This document shows positions 11,278 to 22,329 of a DNA stretch of 64,000 nt, one piece after another. The translations under genes were made by a program, and so were the position numbers. This DNA comes from Jacaranda mimosifolia (lineage: Eukaryota > Streptophyta > Magnoliopsida > Lamiales > Bignoniaceae). Location of the stretch: positions 18,209,230 through 18,273,229 of the forward strand of contig CM032121.1 in NCBI GenBank assembly GCA_018894105.1, written 5' to 3'. The notes under the pieces were generated by a model. That model was not told the DNA's origin, did no database searches, and worked only from the letters and a program-made list of their open reading frames with translations. The number at the start of each line of letters is the position of its first letter. Position 1 is the first letter of the stretch.

Positions 11278-11308
<31 letters not shown>
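11278..11308 (-). repeat. (GA)n/(CT)n microsatellite in receptor kinase 5' leader
   Basis: About 15 GA units, read as (CT)n on the gene strand, about 165 bp upstream of the start codon. Such pyrimidine-rich tracts are common in plant 5' leaders and core promoters. A role here is inference. Confidence 0.85.
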
Positions 11309-11311
<3 letters not shown>

Positions 11312-11504
11312 CAGTGTGTGAAGTGTTTCGGTTTTGGGATTGGCCGATTGGGCGTTCACGCTGCACGCATTAAATCCAAGGGGAAACCCCATGTTACCCC
11401 TTTGATGGGCCCAGCCGCCAGCCTATTCATTTTTATTGTTTTGTTCCCTTTTCTACTATTCTATCAAAATTAGTTGAAACAGAATTCCAAGAAAAATTCC
11501 AGAA

Positions 11505-11538
11505 AAGAAGAAGAAGAAGAAGAAGAAGAAGAAGAAGA
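11505..11538. repeat. (AAG)n microsatellite
   Basis: About 11 AAG units, (CTT)n on the receptor kinase strand, about 390 bp upstream of its start codon. Confidence 0.9.
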
Positions 11539-12732
11539 GCCAAAGGCTAGTTAGATAAATCGGGTTATGAAAAAAGTGGGTATTTAATACTACAAGTACA
11601 TAAGTTTTGGTCAAAGCTTATGGTAAAAAAATTGATTAACAGTTATTTTGGAGCACAACTTTGAGTTATAATTATATTTATGGTATTTGTATTAACTTTT
11701 AAATCATATCAAGTTTATTAGACAGTAATTAGTATTTCCATAAATCATTGAGATTAGTATTTTTTTTTTAATTTTATGGTAATCAGCTAATATTTACTTA
11801 TTTATAATATAATTTTTAAGTTTTACCTAAAAATTAATAAATTATTTGTTGGTAGAATATTATTTATTAAATATAATACATAATACATATAATAAGTGTA
11901 CCGAGTGTTTTTACTCAAAATTCTAAGTATTAGTTAAGTTGAGAATATTAATAAAAAACTATTTTAAATTATTCGTACATATGCGCAACGTATGTTTAGA
12001 ATCTGATTTTCTTTTTCTTACTAATGTATATAGTGCATCATTCTTAAAAATAAAATGAAGAAAATAAGGAAAATAAAAAGAGTAAACAAATAAAAACATA
12101 AACACTATTGCATCTATATATATTAGTAGTATTTTACGTGAAATATTTTTGTGAGTAGCACCCATTTTATGTGAAAGTGAAAGATGTGTCCTCAAACATA
12201 ATAAGACTTATCAATAACCAACAATCTCTTTTCCCTTCTACTCTTAATTAATTGATGCCCACCAAAAGCTATGCGACATCGAGCAATGATGTGACTGTGT
12301 TAAATGGAAATTTATTTCTATATTATATTAATGTACCAACCAATTTTTTTGAAATTCAATTTGAGGTTGGTTATTGAAGATTTATTTTATTTTAATTTGT
12401 TAAGTATAAGAAGTAAGAAGGAAGATGATCTGAATTAAATTTTTTTTTTTTCCAATTTATAAGATTTGAAAATCGGTTCAATCTTAATTAGTTCAAAAAA
12501 TTAAAAAAAAATGTATAAAAATATCAATTTACTTGAGTGTAATTGGACCTTGTTGAATCTGAACTAGTTCAACAATTAAATTAAATTTAAATGATTTTGA
12601 TCTAATAAAAAAAAATTATATCCAATATAAGGAATATCTGTGCATTCCCGTCCTTTTATTCGGGGAAATGTCAAATGTGAAAGACGGATATTGAAAAATG
12701 GAGGGAGTTTTTCATGTGTTGATACTTGAGAG

Positions 12733-13517
12733 TAGGGGTGTAAATAAATATTAAATAGATCGAATATACTATTTTCATATTCGTATTCGTTTAACTTTTC
12801 GAATATTCAGATACGAATTTGACGGATATTTAAAAATAATATTCGAATTCGTATCCGTCAGATATCGATCGAATTCGGATATATCCATATTCGATTATAA
12901 TTATTCATATTTATTCATATTTTATTAAATTTATCCATATTTAAATTATTTTTTTATATTCATATTCAATGATAATTATTTAGATACCTATTTACAAATA
13001 TCCAAATATATGAATTTATGAACATATAATAAATACATATTTTAATTAATAGAAGGAACTATATAATTTTATTAAAAAGAAAGCAATCAAACAAATAGCA
13101 TAATTTCTAATTAATAATTAATTTTATAATTAATAATAATAATAATATAAAATCAACCAACAATAATTATTTTGATTGACTTTATTTTTCAATTTTTTTT
13201 GTCGATATTATAATAATTTTTTAAAATTTATTCTTTTTTCTTCCCAATTCTTCAATTATAATTTATATATATACATATATGAATTATGAGATTTTTATTA
13301 AAAAATATATAAATAATATATTATTTAATAAATATATATTTGGAGTAAAAATTAAACGGATCATATACACATTTGTTATATTCGTATCCATTTATAATTA
13401 AATATCTATTAATCGAATACGGATAATATCTGCTTTAAACATATGCGAATAAATTTTATATAAACAGATATAAATAAAAATAGTAAATAAATTTTTGAAT
13501 ATTCATGTATAACCCTA
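12733..13517. mobile_element. hAT-type MITE (785 bp)
   Basis: The ends TAGGGGTGTAAAT (12733) and ATGTATAACCCTA (ending 13517) form imperfect terminal inverted repeats, 10 of 13 matching. They are flanked by an 8-bp target duplication, cttgagag (12725-12732) and cttgaaag (13518-13525), with one mismatch. An 8-bp TSD plus a TAGGG-type end is the hAT signature. The interior is AT-rich with repeated 'atattcg'/'tattcatat' motifs and no transposase, so it is non-autonomous. Confidence 0.75.
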
Positions 13518-13525
13518 CTTGAAAG

Positions 13526-14141
13526 GAAGAAATTATTCCGTTGAATGTTTTAATATATACGAAGTGTTAATGTTAATACTACAGCTGAGCAAGAGATTTT
13601 GGTTGACTTAATGAGACGCTCCTGCCTGCCTGTCTGGATTTCTCTTTTATTTTATTTTATATATGTGTGATATTGATATCTTAATTCGAATCTGATGTAC
13701 GCACCGCATTGATGGAGATTCACGTCTCATTTATTGGCACCAACATGGACCGATGTTCAAATTCTCTCCTCTCTTTTTTTTTTTTTTTTGCCTTTTTTTA
13801 CAATAAATAACTATATGTACTATTATATATAGCATAACGATGTGATATCCATAATTTTGTAATTTTGATCAAATTTTGAGTTTTTGAATTAAATTTAAAA
13901 ATTAATTTTTAGTTATTAAAATTGATATTATTTATTCCTTTTAAAGACATCTGATTTTTTGAAATTATTTTCTTAATTAGAACAATATTCTTTATTTATC
14001 TCTAATATCAAAAAATAATTGCATTTTATCTACAAAATATTTGCTATCTCTACTTTTAATATGTGAAAGATTTTTTCATTTGAACTCTATAGTTTGATAA
14101 GTCTTTCATGATTTTCTCTTATCTTTAATAATAAATTTATA
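13526..14141. other. AT-rich spacer
   Basis: No gene or clear element seen. It includes a long T run around 13773-13790. Confidence 0.5.
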
Positions 14142-15066
14142 TCTATACCACTATATATAAAGTCTTTCATAAGTCATTTCATTATATTCTCATATTCTAT
14201 CATTTTTTTTAGTAGTCTATTCTTTGTGTCCTCTTTATTTTGTAGTATTTTTTTTCTGTCTTTGTGTGCATCTTTAGTTCATTATTCAAAGTGTTTATTG
14301 TTTATTTAATTTTATTGTTCACCTTTTTTATTTTGTTTTCTTTTTTTTTTTTGGTTTATTTAGGTATATTACATTATGGAAGAGATTTTTTGGATTTTAA
14401 TGCGATAATTTTCTTTTCATCCTAAATAAAGTCTGTTATTTAGCTTTTATTATTATTAAATTTGTAAATTTTTATATCTTTTTTGTTTACTACTTAGTTT
14501 ATTTTATCAATTCATTTATTATGAGATTTATTAATTGCGCTTAATAATTTTAATTTAATTTTATTTTTATTAGTTACATTTTTCTGCTTAATTATTGATA
14601 AATTTTGTCATTTAATTTTTATTTTATTTAAATTATTATACATTTAGCATCCTTTTACTCATTTTTTGAATCAAGTTATTAATTTATTGTTAAATTTTGT
14701 AATTTATTTTTCAATTTGCCTTTTTTTTTTTCGCTCATTTAAGTTTATAGTTTTATAGGATGAGGTCTATTTTTTTGTTTTAATATTTTTAAAATTTATT
14801 TCACTTTTTGAATATTTATAATTTTAGAAGTATGTCATTTTATTATATTTTATATTCATATCTTTGTAATTATGTATGTATAATATGTATAATTCGAACT
14901 CTTTTTAAAACTTTTATATACTACATCAATATATATTCTTAGATCATTTTTGATATATTTAAAAAAATTATGAGATGGTTATTTGAATAGAAAATACACC
15001 TCTTAACTTTTTAAGTTCATAACTCTAGACATTATTTAGTCTATAAAAAAATATATATTTATATAT

Positions 15067-15856
15067 TGATATGGGATAGCCTAATAGGCCCAGCCTATCA
15101 ATACTTAACTGGCAATGTCTGGAGGCCCAATAGCCCAGCCTAACCTATCGACTGGAACTCGACCTCTAGGACCTGGCCCACCGTAGCAGGCACCGGCGTT
15201 CGCCTTCTCGACTAGATCATGGTCGACCGTAATTAGGATATGCAAGCCTTTGTTGAATGTGATGAAGTTACATTTGGTTGACTAGAGCTTGAGGAGATAT
15301 CCTGCCGAAGAACTCACCTCGACCAGGGAGGTCGATCCAAGGCGACAACCCTTCATCTGCATTGAATGCTCCACCAGGTGGCATGCCCCACATTAATGGC
15401 GCATGCCACTAAAGTACTACATTTTCTTAGCTGCGCCAGGGTGATACGCACTACCAGTGTACCACCATGCCCTAGATCACACCACCTGGAATAGTGCAGA
15501 ATTTGGATAAGACCTAAAGGCTCTTAAGTGAAGATAACAACCCTTCATGCTTGACAAGGGCATCTTAAGCTTACCAGCCACCTTGAGGAGGCTATAAATA
15601 CCCCTATCCACTGCCTTCAGCAAGGTATGCCATATTTTTTCCTTATGCCCTCACTCCGCTGCTTAGTTATCTAGTAGATTTTATACTGACTTGAGCGTCA
15701 AAGAGCCTTAGCTGAGGGCACTTCGGCTAGCCTGACATTTGCTAGTGATTGTAAGACTTGACTCCAATACAATAGAAGCTTAATCCTTGACCACTCTCTG
15801 GTTGATCATAGTGAATTACAACCCAGTACACTAACACTCGATTTTCACCCTTATCA
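15067..15856 (+). mobile_element. 5' LTR of Tat element B
   Basis: 790 bp; TATA box at 15593-15600 (gctataaatacc). The end is fixed by alignment to the 3' LTR and by the primer site that follows at 15857. Confidence 0.85.
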
Positions 15857-15874
15857 TTTGGCACTGTTGTGGGA
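15857..15874 (+). other. Primer binding site region of Tat element B
   Basis: tttggcactgttgtggga directly follows the LTR, resembling the TTGGCGCCGTT...-type primer sites of Tat elements. I cannot name the tRNA with certainty. Confidence 0.5.
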
Positions 15875-16089
15875 AGCTTAAGTCCACAATCGAGAAAATA
15901 GTTACCACTGGGCGAGCTGCTTTGGAGAGGGAGGAGAACAGAAGATCACCAACTCCCCTTCCTCGACCTCAGCAAAACTAGATGTGGTAGGACCTAACGC
16001 CCAACCAAAACAAGTGATCACCTTGCCCATGCCTCAACTTATGTAGCTCATAAGCGAATAGATATCCGCTTAGATTTCTGTTCAACTGT

Positions 16090-17600
16090 CAGTTGCCCTT
16101 AATCAACACAACACTCAGCCAGGGCCGGCGAAAAGCGCTACACCCCAACCTACTCAGCGTGAAGAGAGGCCCCTTAGAGAAGAAAGGGGTCGGCCAGAGG
16201 CTCGGCGACCACCCACATAACGAGAAGACAGTCCTGGGCAATTTTCAAGAGAAGAAGCTCAGCAACACCCCTGTGAAGAAGTTGCAAATTTTGTCGACCA
16301 CTACGTTCGACCTCTTCGAGCCCCACAGTGCGATAGGGTTGAGCGCGGGAGACAACAGATGAACATGAATCTCACTCAGGCCGACTGAGAAGAATAGGAG
16401 GAAGTCTCTCACCAGGTGCAATAACTAAATAAGAGACTTGAGGAGATTTCGAGAAGAAACACTGAAAGGAACCCCTATTATGACGACGCCTAGAGGTCTC
16501 AATGGGAGTGAGAGTTGCCTTTTATACAGGATATTATTGAAGAGTGCATCGATGTCGATGCCAAGTTCCCCATGGGATTGCCCAAATATGATGGATCTTT
16601 GGACCCAAATGAGTATCTGCTGTAGTTCGAGCACATGATGTAGTTGCATGGACATAATGAGTACATCTATGCGAAGTTATTGATTACCACCTTTTAGGGG
16701 ATCGTGCTCGATTGGTTCACCAAACTGGAGCTGGCTTCCATCTATTCATAAGATCAACTGTGTGACAAGTTCCTGCACTAGTTTGCCAGTTGGAAAAATG
16801 TGAAGTTCCTGCACACCCATTTGCACACTGTTAAGCAGAACGAAGGGGAATCCCTTCGCGATTTCTTTACCCGGTTCAATAAGGTCCTTAAGATTGATAG
16901 CCCTCGGATCAAATTTTAGATCGACGTGCTGTTTTAGGCCTCCATCATAAGGCTAATGCTTTGGTCAATGAGCAACAAAGGTCAATGGAAGAGCTGTTCG
17001 ACCTCACTGGGAGGTATATGACTTAGGAAGACATGAATAAGCTCAAGTATGGTAATCTTAAGGCCGACAAGAAAAATCTCAAAGAGAAAAGTGATCGCCA
17101 ACTCAAAGATAGTCGTCGATCTCCCATCAAGCAATTCCACGACTACACTCCACTTAATGCTGCGAGAAGGGAAGTGTTATTTGCCATCCAACACGACAAC
17201 CTCCTCAAAAAACCCTAAAAACTGATCGAAACAGAGGCCATGAAGAGGTCTAAGAAATATTGCCATTTTCACAAGTAGAAATGCCACGACACTGATGACT
17301 ATTTCAATCTCCATGATGAGATCGAGAGGCTGATTCGATAAGGCCACACGAAAAAATTTATCAACGAGACCACTTGATAGAAAGTAGGCAAAATCAACCA
17401 GATTCCCTATAGAGAAAGGTCGATTAGCCCAAGAAAGGCAGACGAAGAAAAGAAGCCTGCCTATCATACTCGGCCACCCATTAGAGGAGTTATTGAAACC
17501 ATAGCATGAGGCCCAACGGGGGTTAGGGAGGGGGACTCTAAATAAGCCAAAAGGCAGAGTCAATGAAGATTGGAGTCAACCAAATCTTCTCCGGTCTAGA
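16090..17600 (+). pseudogene. gag remnant of Tat element B
   Basis: Read through stops, the region gives a capsid-like segment at about 16585-16900. It has DPNEYL, FEHMM, LHGHNEY, LDWFTKL, FASWKN and SLRDFFTRFNKV, the retrotrans-gag core. At about 17255-17310 a CRFHK/C..CHDTDDYFNLHDEIERLI-like segment follows, typical of Tat gag C-termini. Several TAG/TAA stops fall where Gln or Trp is expected. Confidence 0.7.
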
Positions 17601-17709
17601 CAGTATATCAACTCTCGACCAGTGCAGAGCCAATCTCTTTCTTTGATGTAGATCTTGCACATGTGGAAAATTAGGGAGTCGATGGTAAGTTAGATTGCCC
17701 ATTGGTGGT

Positions 17710-18070
17710 GTGTGTGGAAGTTGCAAACTTTGAGGTCAAAAAGATCCTAGTCGACAATGGCAGTTCAGCGAACATCATATTTTTGTTGACCTTGCAGAGA
17801 ATGAAGTTAGGAAGCTGAAGTTTGAGTCAATTCGTACACCACTGGTTGGATTTGGTGGGTTAGAAATTATCCCTAAGGGATCATCAACCTATCTACATCA
17901 TTCGGGGAAGCCCCCCAAAGAAGAACTCTCATGATCAACTACCTAGTCATCGACGCTCTTTTTGCCTACAACACCATAATCGGACTACCAGCTCTGAATG
18001 ACTTTCGTGTTGTTGTTTCGACCTACCAAATAAAGGTCAAATTTTCGACTGCACCGGCATAGGTGAACTC
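17710..18070 (+). pseudogene. Protease remnant of Tat element B
   Basis: ILVDNGSSANIIF at about 17748-17786 is the aspartic protease motif in the DNGS form usual for Tat elements. Downstream are a degenerate flap region and the segment leading to RT. The frame is interrupted. Confidence 0.65.
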
Positions 18071-18399
18071 TTGTGTAACGTCAAGGAAGCATGGCGCTGT
18101 TACACCATTTCGATCGAGGCCAGCGAGCAGAGAAATCAACCAAAATTGAAACCCTCAGGGGATACCCCAGTAGCAAAACCCGAGGAGGGACATCAAACCA
18201 AGAAACACAAGCTTGAACAGACTAAAGTGGAGCCTATTGGGGAGTTCAAGACAATCGAGCTGGAGCCAGGAAATCTCAATAGGACTACTAGGATAGGAAT
18301 AGATATGCGCAGCAGCATGGAATGTCTCATGGTCGATTTCCTCTGAAGAAACATTAATGTTTTCACTTGGAAGGCCTCCGACCTCCAAGGAATCAACCC

Positions 18400-18950
18400 T
18401 AGTGTCATCGTCCATCGACTGAACATGGACCCCTCATACAAGCCAGTAAAACAGAAGACCAGGACTTTCAATGCTGAAAGATACCAGATCATCGAGGAGG
18501 AGGTCAACAAACTTCTAAAGGCAAGATACATTGTAGAAATTTAATACCCTAGTTGGCTTTGTAATGTAGTCCTTGTCCCTAAAAATGAGGGAAAATGGCG
18601 CATGTGTAATGATTTTATTGATGTGAATAAAGTTTGACCTAAAGATCTTTACCCCCTACCTCATATAGATTTGCTAGTTGATTCTACTGTTGGTTGTGAA
18701 TTATTAAGTATGATGGATGCATTCCAAGGTTATACCCAAATTTTTATGGTTCTCGAGGATAGGGACAAGACCTTCTTTGTCGTCCCCAATGAGGTGTACT
18801 ATTTTCTAGTCATGTCCTTTGGGCTTAAAAATGCAGGTGCAATTTATCAAAGATTAGTGAACTTTATGTTCAAAAATGAGATCAAAAAATCCATGGAAGT
18901 TTATGTCGACGGCATGATCTTCAAAACAGAAAAAGCAAAAATCATCTGAT
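18400..18950 (+). pseudogene. Reverse transcriptase remnant of Tat element B
   Basis: Includes VVLVPKNEGKWRMC.DF.DVNK, PLPHIDLLVD, LLSMMDAFQGY and a MSFGLKNAGAIYQRLVN stretch. The catalytic motif reads VYVDGM instead of YVDD (about 18899-18916), so the second Asp is lost. Stops occur upstream and after EKAKII. Gag, protease, RT and RNase H follow the usual order. Confidence 0.85.
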
Positions 18951-19219
18951 CAACCTCAATCACACATTTTCCATACTCAGAGCGTTTGCTATGAAGCTCA
19001 ACCCTAACAAGTGTATATTTGGGGTGTAATGAGGCAAGTTTTTGGAATACATGGTCAGCCAACGAGGCATCGAAGCAAACCCACAAAAAATTCAAGCCAT
19101 TCTGGACATTACACCCCTAGAATAGCCAGAGATGCGTAGCGCCTGGTTGGAAAGATAATAGCACTAGGAAGGTTCATTGCACGATTAGCTGAAAAGAGCT
19201 TACCTTTCTTCAAAATACT

Positions 19220-19610
19220 GAGAAACATTACCTCACCTCAGCACCCATGTTGGCCAAACCTGATCTGGGAGAAGTTTTGTACTTGTACTTAGAAGTCTCG
19301 TCAGACTTAATCAACTCGGTCCTGGTCTCGACCAGAGACGAGACCTATCGACCTATCTTTTACTGTAGCAAGGCACTGTAGCTCCCTGAGCACAACTATC
19401 TTGAGATTGAGAAGTTTGCCCTTGCCCTGGTCACAGTAGCCAGAAAGCTAAGGCCATACTTCTAATCCCACACGATCATAGTTTTGACAAACCAACTGTT
19501 GAAGCAGGTGCTATCAAAATTGGATATGTTTAGAAGAAGATTAACCAGATGGGAAATCGAGCTCGGCGAATTCGACATCACGTTCCAACCTTGAATTGCT
19601 ATCAAAGCAC
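19220..19610 (+). pseudogene. First (RT-linked) RNase H of Tat element B
   Basis: Reading through stops: LYLEVSSDLINSVL, IFYCSKAL, LEIEKFALALV..ARKLRPYF and RRLTRWEIELGEFDI. These are the landmarks of the retroviral-type RNase H attached to gypsy RT. It lies directly before the second RNase H. Confidence 0.75.
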
Positions 19611-19615
19611 AAGTT

Positions 19616-20090
19616 TTGGTTGATTTTGTTGTTGAGAGACTCGACCTACTTGATCAGCACGACCACAGCTCTCTCATGTGGACTTTGCATATCGATGGAT
19701 CAGCAACCTCTTTAGGGGGAAGGATAAGCGTTTCACTCTGCTCTCCACTCACAGAGAAATATAATTTTGCAATCAAGCTTGACTACCCCATAACCAATAA
19801 CGAGATAGAGTATGAGGCCCTCTTCATCGGTATGAGGATGGCAGTGGATCGTGGAGTCAAGCAATTGGCAACTATCACTAACTCCCAGTTAGTCGCCAGA
19901 TAGGTCAAAGGAAACTTTGAAGCCAAGGAATCTACGATGAGCAAGTACTTGATCGAGGTGAAAAGGCTACAGCAGCCATTTAAAAAATTCACTCTCAGCC
20001 AAGTACCTCAATTAGAGAACGAGCGAGCCAACGCCATATCCAAGTTCTCAAGCTCGACGAAGGGGACTAAAGACAGAAAAATAAAATTTT
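19616..20090 (+). pseudogene. Second (archaeal-type) RNase H of Tat element B
   Basis: WTLHIDGSATS, TNNEIEYEALFIGMRMA and LATITNSQLVAR follow one another, giving DG, E and N (normally D) at active-site positions. The third acid, usually in a DSQL motif, is Asn here. Possession of this extra domain is diagnostic of the Tat lineage. A stop follows LVAR. Confidence 0.8.
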
Positions 20091-20319
20091 TGGTTGCCAC
20101 CAAGACTACCATAAGCATTCCAAACCAGAACTTGGTAGGGAGTGTTGGAGAAGTACCTCCTTCTTGGCAAGGCGCAATAAAACTTTACCTGAGATAAGGA
20201 ATAGTCCCCGAGGACAAGGGCGAGGCGAGTAGACTCAGAAGTCGAGCAGCCAAATTTGCCCTTGATGAGCATGAACAACTCTACAAGATGTTGATTTCTA
20301 GACCACCGTTGAGGTGCTT

Positions 20320-21390
20320 AATGCCAGACTAGGCCCGCAAGGTCCTACACAAAGTTCACGTAGGCATTTGCAGCAATCATTCCAAAGGATGATCCCCAGC
20401 CCATAAAATCATGCGATATGGGTATTTCTAGCCAACTTTGCTAAAGGATGCCATCGGCTTCGCCAAAAAATCCCCTCTTGCTAACTCCACTCAAACATCC
20501 CCCACCAACCTGCGGCGTCGATGGTGATCATCTAAATCACATGGCCATTCGACCAATAGGGGATTGACATCGTTGGTCCTTTCCTAAAGACAACTGGTGA
20601 AAGGAAATTCATGATCGTCGAGGTCGAATACTTTACGAAATGGGTCGAAGCAGAGGCATCACCCAAAATCACCGGTGTGGCCATTAAGAGCTTCATATGG
20701 AAGAGCATCATCTACCATTTTGGTCTGCCCAAGGTCTTAATATCAAACAACCGAACCCAGTTCCAGAGTAGAAGCACGAGGAATTGTTGCAAAAACTTAG
20801 GGATACGCCAGCACTTTACCTCATTAGGGAACCCCCAAGCCAATGGACAAACAGAAGTCACGAATAGAACTATGTTCGACCACCTCAAGGCTCGACTGGA
20901 AGGGACTGGTGCAAGCTGGGCAGACGATCTCCCTGGCATGCTATAGGCATACAGAACTACTCCCTGAACAACCATGGGCCATTGGCCTTATAGTTTGGTC
21001 TACGGATCAGAGGTAGTTATCCTAAAGGAACTAATACAGCATACCACTCGAGGAATCTATTTCAATCGAATTAGAAACAACTCAGAAAGAGAATCAACCT
21101 GGAAACTATAGACGAGCTACGCCAGCAAGCTTACACCGCAATGCAGAGGTATAGATCAAAGATGGCATAACACTACAACAAAATGGTTCGTCCAAAAAAC
21201 TACAATGTAGGCAACCTTGTCCTTAAAAAGGTCGAAGTATCAAAGAACGTGGGAAAGCTCGACCTGAAATGGGAGGGACCATACTCAGTGACCAAGGTAG
21301 CAAAGCACAATGCATATCAACTTACAGACATGAACGGAAATGAGCTTCCTCGAGCATAGAACGCGACTAACTTGAAGAAATTCTATGTGT
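20320..21390 (+). pseudogene. Integrase remnant of Tat element B
   Basis: A degraded zinc-binding segment (about 20350-20470) is followed by the core: DIVGPF-like, FTKWVEAEA, then LISNNRTQF where the catalytic Asp of the DNG motif is Asn, and GNPQANGQTEVTNR with the Glu intact. The C-terminal VGNLVLKKVE...WEGPYSV-like domain ends at about 21390. Stops are scattered through it. No chromodomain is seen. Confidence 0.8.
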
Positions 21391-21439
21391 AAAGAAACTC
21401 AAAGCATTTCAGATCAATGAAACTACACACATTTCTACA

Positions 21440-21730
21440 ATTTCCTGCTCGCGCCGTGAAAATAAAGGCTTCTAGCCCAAACTAACGAACGATTCGATCA
21501 TTCCTAGTCGACCTCGTAGTTGACATCGATTTCACGCAAAATAAAGGCTTTTAGCCCAAACTAACGAACGATCATTTCCAATCGACCTCGTAGTCAACAT
21601 CGTTTCAAATCACAAAATAAAGGCTCCTAGCTTAAATTAACGAACGATTATGCTGTTCCAAGTCGACCCCGTAGTCGATATTATTCCCAAATCGTAAAAG
21701 TAAAGGCTTCTGGCCTAAATTAATAAACCG
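21440..21730 (+). repeat. Tandem repeat in 3' region of Tat element B
   Basis: Four imperfect units of about 75-80 bp, each with 'aaaataaaggct', 'tagcccaaactaacgaacga' and 'gtcgacctcgtagtcgacat'-type segments. It sits between integrase and the antisense ORF, as in element A. The unit is unrelated apart from the short 'cgaccccgtagtcg' element, which both share. Confidence 0.8.
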
Positions 21731-22329
21731 CCAACTTGACCAAAGCTATCCTAATCATCAACGATGGTCTACAACTCAAAACTCGAAGCCGTTTATGAAT
21801 CACGCGACAAACCACAAAGCAAATTACCTATCTAAAGTCAACCCCACAATCGACCTTAAAAAGAACTTTGGCTTTGACCAACAAGTGGGAAATTAACTAC
21901 GTAGTCAAAAACAGATTCACGAGAACAAGCAGTATAATAATTGCATCAAAACTAAGTCAACTAAGACGTCAACGACAAAGACGCAAATAAAATTTTGGAT
22001 TTGCTCCCTCATTTTCGCGCTAGGAAATTTCTAAATAGACCATGAACTTGATTAAATTGGGTTCCTTCATGGGCGAGTCATTTTTGAAAGATTACCAAAC
22101 ATTTTTCACAGTACTGTTGCTCAATGAGTGATGAGATGTTCGACAAGAATAAGCAAAGTGCTACAATTAAAATAAATCAAGCACAAATTGATAACAAAGA
22201 AACATCATTCCATTTCATCTCGATATTCGATTCTAAATTCCAAAAAAAAAATGATAAAAAAATGCCTCATAGGGTGACGAGAAACTTAAAACAAAAATAC
22301 AGAATATAATAAGTTGGCACATCAACTCT

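Larger units (their letters stand above)
11115..12724. other. Promoter side and AT-rich spacer upstream of receptor kinase
   Basis: About 400 bp next to the gene is less AT-rich and presumably includes its 5' UTR and promoter, with the two microsatellites above. I could not single out a convincing TATA box. From about 11540 the sequence is very AT-rich with no gene recognised. Confidence 0.5.

Noticed and set aside
11204..11392. Minus-strand frame with a long Ser-Leu run upstream of the receptor kinase
   Set aside because: The Ser-Leu run is only the translated (CT)n microsatellite; no domain and no continuation.
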